Shown piece after piece: positions 31,987-44,799 of a stretch of DNA of 64,000 nucleotides (the first letter of the stretch is position 1; the number at the start of each line of letters is the position of its first letter). Where the stretch lies: NCBI RefSeq assembly GCF_021730395.1, contig NC_069361.1:76145001-76209000 (forward strand), read 5' to 3'. A model generated the notes under the pieces. It ran no database searches. It was not told the DNA's origin and worked only from the letters and a program-made list of their open reading frames with translations. The translations under genes were made by a program, and so were the position numbers. The stretch comes from Mercenaria mercenaria. Taxonomy: Eukaryota; Mollusca; Bivalvia; Venerida; Veneridae.

Positions 31987-32396
31987 AGTGATTATTGTAG
32001 ATGATAATGAAAAACAATGCCTTACTGTTTTATCTGTAAAATAACTTGGAGCAACCAAGAAGTATAAAATACTTTTTATAGCTCTTTGGAGCAACTATTA
32101 AACCTTATACATTCAGTGAATAGTTTTCTCAATGTATACATTTGAATGATTTTGTACCATGTACATGAAAAGTATTGAGAATTACCGGGTACACCTGATA
32201 AATTTTTTCTAATGATTATTGTGCTAATCCATTACTTTTAGATTTGTAGTATCCTATTTATTGATATTTGTTTAAAGATTAAATTGTTTGTGAAAGTTGT
32301 TTTTTGGTGTAAACTTTCCGTCACATTTTTCATAGAAATGTTGGCCAAAGTTTCATTACTGAATTTATTGAACTTGTGGAACATGAGACATATAAT

Positions 32397-32633
32397 TGAG
32401 CCGTGCCATGGGAAAACCAACATAGTGGGTGTGCAACCAGCATGGATCCAGACCAGCCTGCGCATCTGCGCAGTCTGGTCAGGCTCCATGCTGTTCGCTT
32501 TTAAAGCCTATTGGAATTGGAGAAACTGTTAGCGAACAGCATGGAGCCTGACCAGACTGCGCGGATGCGCAGGCTGGTCTGGATCCATGCTGGTCGCACA
32601 CCCACTATGTTGGTTTTCCCATGGCACGGCTCA
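32397..32633 (+). mobile_element. 237-bp foldback element
   Basis: Nearly identical to 30981-31217 and in the same orientation. The flanks are TATAAT on both sides (32391-32396 and 32634-32639), a candidate target-site duplication. The other copies lie in TATA-like contexts but do not all show this duplication. Confidence 0.9.
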
Positions 32634-32639
32634 TATAAT

Positions 32640-33047
32640 GAGGCTATGAAGTTGCATTTTAAGGCTTAATATAAAATATTGTTTGGGAAGATCTCTCAGT
32701 AATGACTAAATTAGACCTGAACTATTTTCTTGCAAAATTAACATTAAGTTTCTGTTTTCAGCAACATGGAAGCTGCCCCAAAATAGTTTGGACTTTCAAA
32801 TATTTCAATAGTCTGGCTACTGACTAGATTTTTTGAAAATCTTTTAATCATTTTCTTATATATTCTGACTTGATCTTTCTGTGCTCTGAAAGAAAAGGGA
32901 CATATTTATACAAAATTTTAATAGCCTCAGAAGTTATCTCCTGTGAACAAAATATATGGTCTGGACACAGACTAAAATTTAAAACAAATTGACTTGTTAA
33001 ACTGTTATTTTAAACTTTCATCTCATTTATAGAAAGAAAAAAATATG
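32640..33047. other. Intergenic, nothing recognised
   Basis: AT-rich sequence leading to the tRNA gene. The T-run (plus-strand AAAAAAA at 33037-33043) serves as that gene's terminator. Confidence 0.4.
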
Positions 33048-33118
33048 TGCATCGGCCGGGAATCGAACCCGGGCCGCCCGCGTGGCAGGCGAGCATTCTA
33101 CCACTGAACCACCGATGC
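33048..33118 (-). tRNA. tRNA-Gly (anticodon GCC)
   Basis: A 71-nt cloverleaf with perfect 7-bp acceptor stem GCATCGG/CCGATGC and discriminator A. The A box is TGGTTCAGTGGTAG, the anticodon loop CTGCCAC and the B box GGGTTCGATTCCCGG. No intron. A T7 run follows within a few bases on the minus strand as a Pol III terminator. Identical base for base to the gene at 36390-36460. Confidence 0.97.
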
Positions 33119-36100
33119 TTATATATATATCAGTCGAAAATAAACATGAGTACACTAAGTAGTGTGACTACACTACAGTTCAGCCGCGTGGCACATTGGT
33201 TTAAATGAAAATATTTTTTGTTTTAGGTTAAATCTTTTCTCATCGATTTGTTATCTGGATATACTACTAAAATTAATTTGTAGAAAATTGTTAAACGTCA
33301 GTTCATCATGACCCTACATTATATCATTAATTTAATAGGTTAGATGAGGTAGATATCAAATGGCGCGCTTTTTAAAGAGTTCGATTAAAATGCACTAGGC
33401 GCGTTCTTTTACACCAGTGTACTAGAATATCGGCAAGGTTAACAAATGATTTAATAACCTTTTCCGTAGCTGTCTACTTAAATTATTATTAAACTACGTA
33501 TTTTACTACAAATACTAATATAATTATGACTGGGCGGGACAACTTAACACAATAATAGATAGGGCCTATCACTTTTCAGTGTTGTTGAATACAGAAATAC
33601 GTCTAGCTACATAGGAGAATTTGAATAAAAAAATATGACGACAGAATTTTGTTTTCAAACAAAAGTAAAAAAAAAAAATATAAAAAAATAGTGGAAACCC
33701 CAAATTTATTATGATGTAATACCCAGACGGGTAGACCTTGATGTAATAAAAGAAGGTCTTTTCTAACTGCGCATTACTCGCCTAGTACAATCAGGGTATC
33801 AGTATCTTACAGCATCGATATATTTACCAGCCTCTGTTGACAAAGGGCAAACATTTACTTCTTAATTTGGGATAATTTAGGGTTAATTTGAGATGGGTAC
33901 ATTGATAAAAACTTGCGACAATTACATCTTTAATGACAGAAAGTTGCTGTGACCCTTAACAATGATATGACCATACTGGCTTTAGCAGACGACACGCCCA
34001 TTTTTTAGCTTCATTTAACTCTACCATCATCTTAGTCTATAAGATAATTAGGGTTCTTTAGGGTCACAAGTTCAGAAAGAACGGGGATTACAATATTGAC
34101 GGCTAAACGACCAGCCGAAACAGTTTTAATTACCATGCAGTGCGGGGTATCACACAAAATGTCAACATACAGTCAATCTCTATTTTGAAGGTGAAATCAA
34201 AAATAAATAGATGGATAGTCTAATTTCTTTAACAGGACATAAATAGTAAAAACTTAATTAAGATCAATGAAACTTCTCGCAAGTGTGTTACGGTTTCTCA
34301 CCGGTATTGGGAGACAGACTCTCTACCTTTTTCGACAGGGGCGAAATGCTTTATTTTTTAGCAGCGTTGATCAACCTGAACTTAGACTTTGCACTATTGT
34401 GGCGGATTCGTCTGCCGAGAGTTCTTGGCTTGTGCCAAACGGAATACCATGATATTTGTTAGTGATAGTTCTTCTATTTTTAGTAAATGTAAAGACTTGC
34501 TTCCTTTAAACGTAAAGACTTACTCGTTTAATTCTTACATCATGCTTCTCAGACCATAAATCAAGGTCACTTTGTAAAAAGCGTTAATGACTAAACGGCC
34601 TGATCGTGATTTTGGAACCAAAGAAGATAGGGATAGGTACGATAAGCGCCATTAAGATGACCTTGAAACAAACGAATCTGTGACCCTAGAAGAACAGAAC
34701 CGCCAAAACAGCTGTTAATTTAGACAGACGACACTTTGTCGAGCTGATCTTTGACGATATATGTAATTTACCTATCTTATACTGTATCTGTATGATTTAT
34801 TCATAAATTGGTTATAACGAATCTATTGGACACGCGAGTCATACTGCGCGATACGTTTTTTTTATTTACGCCGAGTCATTGTAGTAGACTTAAAATATAA
34901 CAATGTTTTGGTTATCTGATACCTTAAAGTACCATGAAAAGAAATGCATGTAAAAGAGACATAAATCATTAAGTTTAAATTACAGTCATGTTTTGCATTG
35001 AAAGATCTCTCATGTAAAGACAGAATGATTTAGCAAATTCATGATTTGAGTTGATGTCACGACATTACCCGAATCAAACATGAAACTTACAACTTCTGTT
35101 TATAAGTCATTAAATTGTCGTATTTACACATTTTTAAGAAGAAAACAGTTGGACATCACATGCAGTTCGGTTGAAGAGTTTTCAACCCCACGCCCCCGCC
35201 TCCCCCACAACTAACTGCGCCATTCACCTAAGGTGGTCAGGCCTGCTTTTTATTTTTTTTTACAGTAAATACACTTAAAAAACAAAACTTCTTTTTTTTT
35301 TTACACTCGATGCATAATCAGTGCCTTATGTGCATGTGAAGCTCGTGTTTTAATTCATCTAAATACAGTCAGTAAAACTCGCGTCGGATGAAATTTGAAA
35401 TTCGACCGTGAATAAGGAATATAATAAGTAAAAAGTTTGCGTTGTTTTAACGACATGCATAGATTATATTTGTCGATTAACGATTTTAGTTTTTAAATGT
35501 TGCGTAATATTTATATTCGACTTTAACATTCATTGAAAAAAAAAAACATGCTATAGATTCTGTATTTTATGTGAACGTTTACAACACGAGTTCCACGTGC
35601 ACATGTAGCAAGGGTCATGCTTCGAGTATTACAAAATAAACCATGATATTTGCATTTTAAATGAACTATTTAAATATCATTAAGTGAGTCATTTTCCTGG
35701 GAAATTTCTCTACTACGACAATCTCTAAAGTTGGCGCCAAAACTGCGACAAACCAGACCGCCTACCGGTAATACGAGATTTAATAACTATTGTTTTTGAC
35801 ATTGGTTCAATATAAACAGATGGCCCCAATGGTATCCTAAAAGACTAAAGAAAGATAATTTGATAGGCATACACGATAATTTAGCTGATAAATAGTCCCA
35901 TAATCGTATCTACTGTTTAATCTCCACCGATGAATTGCTCTTCCAAAAAAAGTATACAATAGATATTTAATTACAACGTAGTTTGTCTTAAGTAACCCTT
36001 TCCCCGCAATGTGTGTAAATTAAGTAATTTTATATTCTCTTCATTCATTGACAGAGATCAGATTTTACAACCAATGGTAGTTTACGTTGATCTTTGACAT

Positions 36101-36389
36101 AAGTATATAATAATAAATTTAAATAGAAGCACTTTATTACGTTTAACGAGACGAACAATAATTGCGAGATAATAATTATCTGTCAAATCTTGTTATTAAA
36201 AGTCACGCGTAGTGTAGTCTTTCAACGTACTGAAACTTTAAACCAAAATAAAAGGGACTTTTTACAAGTATCAGGCTTACAGGGAAACCTCGGTTATTAA
36301 TCGGTTAAAATCCGTCCGCTCAATTTAAAATAACCGCGCATATTCGAGCTAAGATACTGCCATTTTTTTGGGCCATATAGGTGTGTGAA
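33119..36389. other. Repeat-poor spacer between two divergent tRNA genes
   Basis: 3.27 kb of AT-rich sequence without the foldback, SINE or HINE-like elements that crowd the flanks. Short open frames (e.g. 34267-34452) lack protein character. A TTGGCGCCAA palindrome at about 35729-35738 matches an E2F-type core. No gene is supported. Confidence 0.5.
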
Positions 36390-36460
36390 GCATCGGTGGT
36401 TCAGTGGTAGAATGCTCGCCTGCCACGCGGGCGGCCCGGGTTCGATTCCCGGCCGATGCA
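36390..36460 (+). tRNA. tRNA-Gly (anticodon GCC)
   Basis: The same 71-nt sequence as 33048-33118, on the opposite strand. All stems are intact (acceptor GCATCGG/CCGATGC, T-arm CCGGG/CCCGG), with anticodon GCC in CTGCCAC. AG and then a T7-T8 run follows immediately as terminator. Upstream, CCATATAG about 20 bp before the gene may act as a TATA-like element. Confidence 0.97.
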
Positions 36461-37302
36461 AGTTTTTTTGTATCGTTTGTCACATCTAAAAATTAAGTTA
36501 AATTACAATTTTATTTTTTAATGGCTTTTTGTACAGTAGTTTTTTGCATTCTTGCATGTAATTTAGAGTGCTGTGTAATACAGGTGTTCGAAAATCCAGG
36601 CTGCGATCTCGAAAAATTAAGTAATTCTTTAATAAAGCGCTGATAGATGCAAACATGCACAGAAATATACAATAGTTGGGACAAAAGGGATTTTTTTTTT
36701 GCACAAGATGAAAGCGGGCTATCCTTTATGATGTGATATTTTATAGTAGGAATGCGAGCTGTAAAAGTCCTGATCAGTAGTTCTGTACCAACGCATATTA
36801 AGATTTTTGCACGTCAAACTTGAAATAATCCCGGAAAAAAATTAGAAGGTACTTCAGTACTTGCTTATTTTAAGTGGTTTTGGGAGTTTTACAACAGATC
36901 ACGAGGCAGTAGTGTTTGCACCACAAAAAGCCCACTTTCTCGGTCAGCTACACAGTAACAGCAGTTCATTTCTCTTCCTGTCACTACAAAATCGTTCCGA
37001 ATGATTTGATATTTTCAAGATCTAGCGAAAGATAAATATGCATGACATAATAAGTATGACACACCAATAAATTGCGGGGTTGTCAACCTCTTAAGTTGAT
37101 TATTCTTCACGTTAATACCCGTTTGTGGGCGATATTAATCAACAGAGGTAAATCAAACATTTATTCAATTATTGTATGACCTGATCAAGCCTCTTGGCAA
37201 AATGACATTTTCACGAGCATGTGATTTGGTCTAATTGCTGTCCCGTGATAAGTAATGCTGGGACGATGACCGTATTATCCCTCTCAAGTACAAGAATAAA
37301 AC
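36461..37302. other. Intergenic, nothing recognised
   Basis: AT-rich, no element recognised. Confidence 0.4.
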
Positions 37303-37612
37303 GACATTTCCATTTTTAAGGTGTCAGTGCTACAAGAACAACGCGACATTTCCATTTTTAAGGTGTGTCTTGTAACTTGGTTATACAAAAAAGCAACATT
37401 TCCATTTTCAAGGTGTCGCTGCCTGTATCTTGGTGCTATAAGAACAATGTGACATTTCCAATTTTAAGGTGTCGCGATCTGTAACGTTCGAGAATACTGC
37501 GACATTTCCATTTTTAAAGTGTCGCTTCTGTAACTTGGTGCTACACGACCAATGCGACATTTCAGTTTTCAAAGTGTCACATCCTGTAACTCGGTGTTAC
37601 AGGAGCAATGCG
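37303..37612 (+). repeat. ~50-bp minisatellite, six units
   Basis: GCGACATTTCCATTTTTAAG with a following GTGTCGC..CTGTAACTTGGTGCTAC recurs at about 37303, 37344, 37395, 37451, 37501 and 37556 (spacing 41-56 bp). Each unit contains inverted GCGACA/TGTCGC halves, so each could form a small hairpin. Confidence 0.85.
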
Positions 37613-39206
37613 CCTTGATATGTATTTCATTCAAACTGAATGGAAACAGTAGTTGAATATACAAATGACGGATGGACTCGCTGTTTAAACACTAAATGGC
37701 TCTCAGGTTTTTGACCCCAGGGGCATAAAAACATGAAGGCCTTTTTTTTTTAATTAAAGCCGGACTCTTGACTCTTGAACATGATGCTGAAAATATAACA
37801 ACTGGAAACGGATTTAGTTGTAATGACCTCATTTAATGATGAACTCTACTGGTCCAATACGAAGATGTTTTCACAGAGCTATGTAAAAGTACAATATATA
37901 TTTATTCATTCTTGTTTGCTTTAAACTGAGAATGTTCACCCTTAGTACTTTAAAGAAGTTTCTGTAATTGTTTACCAACATGTTAGTAATAGCACCGATA
38001 GTAATACAACAACAATAGAAATAAAGTAAATTGTGAAACACTTATTAGCCACCTGGAATAATTCCAAACCACGATGTAGATTCTACTGGCCATTGACACA
38101 AGAGTTGTAATTGTTACGTTCTTTCAATAAACAAACTATTATAAGTTATTATACCCCAGAGAACAATTTTTACGCTTTTTTTCATTACACATGTTTGTGT
38201 CACTGGCACCGCCCACGCTTAGATTATTATCAATATTTTGTATTATAATCGGGACAATGTGACTTAGTCATTTTTTTTTATATTTATTTTCCTTTTGTAC
38301 AATTACGAAAGTTGTGCCTTTTATTATATAACTGCGTAGAATAACAATAGAGACAATCAAAGCACCGCATAAATGAGGCAACATCGCTTAAATAAATAGT
38401 CTTTTCTTTCTTTTCATCTTTGTTCAGTGTAATAATACTTTATATTTTTTATTTTCACACGCCCTTTCACCACACATGAAATTTTATCGTTAAATTAAAT
38501 GTTTTCTTGTAAAAAAATCAATCAAAGAATATCGATAGTATAATACTAACTGCATCGATCAAGATCAAAGAAAAAATGCATTTTCCATTATAATAAAAAA
38601 ATCACAAATCATACGCTGCTGAAATTTAATTCTATGAGAATTTGTTCGTTATCAGTAAAATCTAAACGTTATGACAGATGCCAATTAATGCTGACTTGAA
38701 ATTTAGAAGTTTCTATTTTACAAAAAAATTGAAAGAAAACAATAAAATCAATCAGACGTAGAAAAAAAATCACTTTAGTAGCTGCAGTGCAGGTGTTTTG
38801 TCATAATACAAATTGTAAACGAATTAATGGGATCTTATTGATGTTAATGCTTATGTATTGTCGCACGGCGATTGAAAGGGACACCTGATAGTTTCTTTTT
38901 CGTCCAAATTCGTGTGAAAATCGAATTAAATCAATTTCACGTTTTGAAATACGATACCATCAGCCATTAAGAGGTTGCGCGATTATCAAGTTCAATCAAC
39001 CACTGGTATTAAAGATGCTACTTTAACTGAAGTGAAAACCGTAACCTCCTACTTTGTAAAACTGTAATAAAATTGTAATTAAACGATATAATATTTTAGC
39101 AAGCTTTTCGAATTTTTCATCTGTAAACGACTGAAGTTAGTTAAAATAGACATTTGTTCAAATAAGACACGCGCAGTTTAAGAGTTTCTTTACAAAAAAT
39201 ATTTAT
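37613..39206. other. Intergenic, nothing recognised
   Basis: AT-rich sequence without repeats or coding signal that I can support. Confidence 0.4.
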
Positions 39207-39533
39207 TTGCCGGGTTTTACGGCGCATCAACACAGTATAGGAAAAGTAAGTCGTCGGATTCACCATAAAAGAGCGGACGAGGTTTTTTGCTAGGCTTGGA
39301 ATCATACTGACACAGTTTAGGTTATATGGCGGCTTTTCCAACTTTTAATGGCGTAGAAAGGCCCCAGGTGCCTCTCCCACGGACGGGCACCTAGGTAGAA
39401 CCACCGGGATTTCATAAGCCAGCTAGATGACGTACTTACCAAAAGAATACGCCCCAAACGAGATTTCGATTCCACATCGATGACTGGCAAGTGATTGGAA
39501 GTCAGTGACCTTAACAACTCGGCCACGGAGGCC
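39207..39533 (-). mobile_element. SINE, possibly composite
   Basis: The minus-strand head CTCCGTGGCCGAGTTGTTAAGG and body (GGTTCTACCTAGGTGCCCG) belong to the 54775-55047 family. The 3' part contains two tail-like segments: CCTAAACTGTGTCAG, then about 80 bp later CTGTGTTGATGCGCCGTAAA. This suggests one SINE tail joined to another, as at 14476-14775. Confidence 0.65.
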
Positions 39534-39835
39534 CATGAGTCTAGTTGTAAGATGCCAGGCTACGAAACCTGGGATCACGAGCACGATCTTACGCTCCTCT
39601 TAATAAAATTACTTTGTGATATATTTCGGATTTTGACTTACCAAGGTCCAGTGATGGGCGTTTTACTCCAGCTGGAGTATCCTGGGTACCGTGCACTATC
39701 CTCTAACTCCTAATACTTATTCGGAGGAATCGCCCATATGGGTAACCGGTGGCGACTAAAATTAAGTTCAAATAACAGATTCTAGGAAAGCGACATGTAC
39801 TGAATACAAACGTTGTATCAAACGTTCACTTTATA
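39534..39835. other. Intergenic, nothing recognised
   Basis: A short stretch between two elements. A GGTACCGTGCACTATCC-type segment is unassigned. Confidence 0.35.
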
Positions 39836-40072
39836 TGAGCCGTGCCATGGGAAAACCAACATAGTGGGTGTGCGACCAGCATGGATCCAGACCAGCCTGT
39901 GCATCCGCGCAGTCTGGTCAGGATCCATGCTGTTCGCTAGCAGTTTCTCCAATTCCAATAGGCTTTAAAAGCGAACAGCATGGAGCCTGACCAGACTGCG
40001 CGGATGCGCAGGCTGGTCTGGATCCATGCTGGTCGCACACCCACTATGTTGGTTTTCCCATGGCACGGCTCA
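39836..40072 (-). mobile_element. 237-bp foldback element
   Basis: Same ends and arms as 30981-31217, but the asymmetric centre reads AATTCCAATAGGCTTTAAAA, so the copy is in reverse orientation. Flanks TTATA and TATAT share TATA. Confidence 0.9.
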
Positions 40073-40289
40073 TATATTAATAGGAAGAAATACAATATTA
40101 ATTTACAATTTTCGAATAGTTACAAAATGGTATTTTTATATTATCGAATACACTTTACAAGGTCATACAATAGTTACAAATGTTCATATTCCTATCATCT
40201 ATGATTTTGTCGCGCGAATCCAAAAAACGTGGTCACGATTTAGTCGTCTGCTGCTTTTCTTCAATTTAAAAATATGTAAAGCAGAAATA

Positions 40290-40570
40290 AACAAGGAGCT
40301 GCGTTCAATAAACGCTTGATGCCCCCGGTGGCATCATTGTCGATACAAAGCAACCTAAGTCCAAAACGAGGTCAAGTTCAAGGTCCAACTTAGGTCAGGT
40401 GATGTCTGAAAATGGGGAATGGTCACAGTTCCACCTGCATTAGTATCAAGTCATTCTAGTAAGGGGTATTGATGCTAGACGAAACGGTCCCATTTGGTTA
40501 ACCTCGTACGGACGGACGGACAGGACAATCACTATATGCCTCCGGCATCAGTAGATGCCGGGGGCATAAA
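40290..40570 (-). mobile_element. HINE-like element, family E, one internal unit
   Basis: Read on the minus strand it starts TTTTTATGCCCCCGGCATC, passes GTCCGTCCGTACGAGG and one GGTCA-containing unit, and ends with GATGCCACCGGGGGCATC. The 3' tail is mutated relative to the family (CTCCTTGT in place of CTTCTTGT). A longer copy with two units is at 45256-45728. Confidence 0.7.
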
Positions 40571-40788
40571 AAGATCACTTGTACCTTTAATTATATACAG
40601 GACAGTGTTTCTGTGACCGAGAGATCGAGTTGCTGTCGCGGAATTTATTTGCCACTCACAGAAGTTGGTTCGAGACCCGGTGTTCAATTCTTGTTTTTGA
40701 AAATGCTAGTTTAGTGCAGTAGAAATTATATGGTTCTGCCGCTGCCAATAATTCAGCAGTCCTAAAATCTATGTAGACTGACATATGT

Positions 40789-40925
40789 CGGGAACCTATG
40801 TACACGTACACATGTGATAGGAATCTATGTAAAATGTATACATAGCTGGGAATCTGTGTAGACATATATTGGGAATCTATGTACACATACGTTGGAAATC
40901 AATGTAGACATACGTTAGGAATTCT
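40789..40925. repeat. ~23-30 bp minisatellite
   Basis: GGGAATCTATGTACACATAC-like units recur about six times with spacing from 30 down to 23 bp. Confidence 0.7.
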
Positions 40926-40959
40926 GTAGAAACTCGCTATTCACTATTAATTTTCAGGT

Positions 40960-43076
40960 TCGCAAACTGAAGAAGAACAGCGTCTATAATAAACATAGTT
41001 TTATTCAAAATGGAATAGTAGAAAATAAATAGGAACGATACAAAACTGCACAATTCACACAATATATCTACTATAATACATGTACAAACCGTATAAGACT
41101 GACAATTCACAGAATTGAATTTTACGTTTTCCTTATGAAAAAAAAAAATGATACAACAGTTTGTGTCTAAATCAAACTGTCCAAATACGTTTGTATTTAT
41201 AGAACTGAAAAAAAAACCCAAACAAACAGTAATTGTGACCCTAACAGACAACTCCCAGAGTGACTCTGGGAATTACTTCTGGTGTAGATAGCACCTGGGA
41301 AGTACTACTACAAGCAGGCCGGAAAGCCTTCCTCGCATGAGTTTGCCCCTGCATTTTACTGAAACTCGTGTCGGGCTGATAGGTAGATAAAGTATCCTTG
41401 CCTGAAGTACGTCTACATGGTGCACGATGTTCGTGAAAACCATGTTTGCCTAAAATACTGTTTTATATTTTTTCCACGTTAAATGAAAGAGGACACACTG
41501 GAATAAAAAAAATAATTTTGTGAGCCTAAGTATGCCATTTAATGTCATTATTTTAAAGCTTATCTTTCCGTCTACAATAACAAATGTAATGAAAATACAA
41601 CAAATCGACACCAACAAGTATCAGGTTTCATCTGGGAAGAAGATCATTGCTCCAGGTTTCATCTATTTTTTTGCCTAAATATCATTTTAGCCTTCCATTC
41701 TTTTCGACAAGGCTTTAATCTGAGTAAATTAGTAAACTAGTATATAACAAACATGCAGTCAAAGCTTGTGTAAAACGAGCAGTTTTACAAAGTCCCGCGG
41801 ACAAAGCCTGATGTTGCAGTGTACAGGTACAAAAAATCTCGCAGAAATTCATCATCAGACGTTTGTTTTTTATTCAAAGTTTACAATACTTTCTTTTACA
41901 AAAATTGACATACAGACATTTATTTTTTACAATGTGTTTACAAGTACATGTATATTGTGTATATACTGCTTCCATGTATATATAACTATTTGTGTAAACA
42001 AGAGCTAACTGTACAAAATTATACAAAAATATTACATCTAACAAAATTATTATATACATCAAAGAAATAATTGATCTCTGTATGCAGCCCTTTTTAACTG
42101 CATATGTTTTTCAAATCATAACAGAACATTTATTAACTGAAAAAAATAGTTTAAAAGTATTTTCCCTGGGAAGAAGAATAAGTGGTCCAAATGAAGAAAT
42201 GTATGAAAAATAGTGTTTTTTTCACAGTACTGTAAATAGCTGGAATGCCAGTTATTGTCTGGGGGAACATTTCCAGAGTTCAACTCCAAAATCACCCTAA
42301 AAATTTGCACAATCACCATTTATTGTCCCCTCTTCAAGGTAACTGGATACAACAATTGTAGATGTCATTCTTTGTCTGTTCTCAGTGGTTCACTATACTC
42401 ATACATTCTTGTCAAGGACAAAAAACATGATCTAACAAAATTATTCAATTTAAAATATGATAAAACACTTTCAAAATCTTAAAACTGGCTAAATTACAAC
42501 ATTTAATAGTTATGATTGATGTCTGTAGAGGTTCAATAACCTATCAAGCAGTGTGGGGGAGGATGGGAGAGGGTCTTTACTGATAGAAGGGAGGTAACTC
42601 AAATAATAATTCTCTACCCAATATTGGTGGAAGGGAGATAATTTTATTAAATAGTCCTCCTGAAAAATGAACATTAATAACTTGTGAAACCATATATAAA
42701 ACATGCTCCTCTATAAAATATTGCACCAAACAAAAATAATTACACACAAGATTATAATCTCAATGAAAGACTCAGTAACAAACATAGAAATAACATAAAA
42801 ATATAAAGGGATAATTTTCAGACAACCAGTCTATGCTAGAGTTGAATGTAAATAAGATATTTGGGTAAAGTGTCCAATACCAGTAAAAAGTCATATTCAT
42901 GGCTGCTTCAAATCATACGTTATTTGAATATCAAACACTTTACTGAAAATCTACATCATTCATGTAGTCTACAGCTTTTCTAGTAATCTACAACATTTCT
43001 ATTTTGTAACATGTCAATTAAACAAGTTAAAATGATCAACAAAAGGGAATACAGTCCAAGGGAAATAACTTAAATA
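40960..43076 (-). other. 3' flank / possible 3' UTR of the DAAM gene
   Basis: No coding exon is seen. Minus-strand AATAAA hexamers occur at several places (e.g. about 41000, 41866, 41919, 42127, 42315, 42642), so the poly(A) site cannot be chosen. A small hairpin (CCCAGAGTGACTCTGGG) lies at about 41253-41269. Confidence 0.35.
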
Positions 43077-44074
43077 AACAAGAGCACAGCCTTGCGGGTG
43101 CTGACGCTCATCTGATTTTTTTGTATAATAGAAATATTGTCATACCCATGATTTTCTAAGTCTAAAAAGGGCCATCATTCTTGCAAAAAGCAGGACGGAG
43201 TTATGTTTCTTGATGTACAGCGTCCGCTTACGACTGTTGCAAGTTTTAAAGCAATAGCTTTGATAGTTCATGAGAAAAGCTGACTTAATCATAATACTCA
43301 ACCAAGAAAACTGATTTTCTAAGTCCAAAAGGGGCAATAATTATTGCAAAAAGCAGGATGGAGTTATGTTTCTTGCTGTACAGGGTCAGCTTATGATGGT
43401 GAACAAATGTTGCAAGTTTCAAAGCAATAGCTTTGATAGTTTAAGAGAAAAAGTTGACCTAAACATAAAACTTAACCAAGAAATCTGATATTTTCTAAGT
43501 CCAAAAGGGGCCATAAATCTTGCAAAAAGCAGGACGGAGTTATGTTTCTTGCTGTACAGGGTCAGCTTATGATGGTGAACAAGTGTTGCAAGTTTTAAAG
43601 CAATAGCTTTGATAGTTTAGGAGAAAAGATGACCTAAATATAAAACTTAACCAAGAAAAGTGATTTTCTAAGTCCAAAAGGGGCAATAATTCTTGCAAAA
43701 AGCAGGATGGAGTTATGTTTCTTAATGTACAGGGTCAGCTTATGATGGTGAATAAGTGTTGCAAGTTTTAAAGCAATAGCTTTGATAGTTTAGGAGAAAA
43801 GATGACCTAAACATAAAACTTAACCAAGAAATCTGATATTTTCTAAGTACAAAAGGGGCCATAAATCTTGCAAAAAAGCAGGATGGAGTTATGTTTCTTG
43901 CTGTACAGGGTCAGCTTATGATGGTGAACAAGTGTTCCAAGTTTCAAAGCAATAGCTTTGATAGTTTAGGAGAAAAGCTGACCTAAACATAAAACTTAAC
44001 CAGGCAACGCCGACACTGATCAAGTGATGACAATAACTCATCATTTTTAAAAAAAAAATCAGATGAGCTAAAAA
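43077..44074 (-). mobile_element. HINE-like element, family F, five 163-176 bp units
   Basis: On the minus strand it begins TTTTTAGCTCATCTGATTTT and ends GGCTGTGCTCTTGTTT. Inside, units carrying AACATAACTCCGTCCTGC, CAAAGCTATTGCTTT and CTTTTGGACTTAGAAA repeat with spacings of 163, 176, 173 and 176 bp. AGATGAGC occurs near both ends as a subterminal inverted repeat. It may lie within the DAAM 3' UTR. Confidence 0.75.
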
Positions 44075-44387
44075 GAAACAAGATTATGGGAGTATACACT
44101 GGTAATGATATGTTCTAAGGTAAACATAAAAACTGTTCAGTAAACATTAATTAATTGTTCAGTAAACATTTATTAATTTGACAACAAAAAGTATCTTTTC
44201 ATTTGTGAAAGCAATATTGTTGAAAAGTTATCTCACAGAGTGATGCTGTAATTAACTGAAAAGTATCAAAACACATTACTTTAACTTTTTCAAGAGGACC
44301 ACATCTTTCAATTTACCCTACAAACTAATACATGTAAGCAGGGTCTTCCAAAAATGATTCACCTGATGTAAAACAGAGACCAAAGGC

Positions 44388-44617
44388 TTAACCTTTAGCC
44401 TGCTGGCAGCAAGTGATTCTGCCACTGCGACCAAGATCAGCCTGCACAGGATATGCACGTCCGTGCAGGCTGATCATGGTCTTTGGGCCACTGGTCCGAA
44501 GAGCAGTTTCCACTAAATTTTTAAATGAAACAGTTACTGGTCCTCCAAATATTTCACTGGTTCTTGTTGCTTTTCACTGGCCTCGGACCAGCGGACCAGT
44601 GTTAATGTCGAGCCCTG
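44388..44617. mobile_element. Partial piggyBac-like MITE joined to a hAT right end
   Basis: 44388-44482 matches the left half of the TTAA family (TTAACCTTTAGCCTGCTGG, then the CAGCCTGCAC palindrome). From about 44483 a different sequence (CACTGGTCCGA..GGACCAGTG) runs to GTTAATGTCGAGCCCTG at 44617, which resembles a hAT terminus (CAGGGCTCGACATTAAC reversed). The left hAT end is missing, so a deletion joined the two elements. Confidence 0.55.
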
Positions 44618-44799
44618 CTATCAATAGTCAGGCATAAAAAACGTAACAGAACCAAATTTTTGAGAATGGCCGTCTTTCTTTTCTTCTTTGTATCTGTACT
44701 TGATCCAAAGTAAAGTGTATTTGGTCCCTTTGACAAATGTTTTTGGATTTTCTGCCACAACTTTTTAAGGTCAGTTTTCTTGTATGTCCATTTTTAAAG

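Noticed and set aside
34267-34452. Short plus-strand gene between the tRNA genes
   Set aside because: 61 codons, no domain, no splice partner and no codon bias distinguishable from its surroundings.
35729-35738. E2F-type TTGGCGCCAA site marking a promoter
   Set aside because: A single isolated palindrome with no gene start near it. Kept only as a note.
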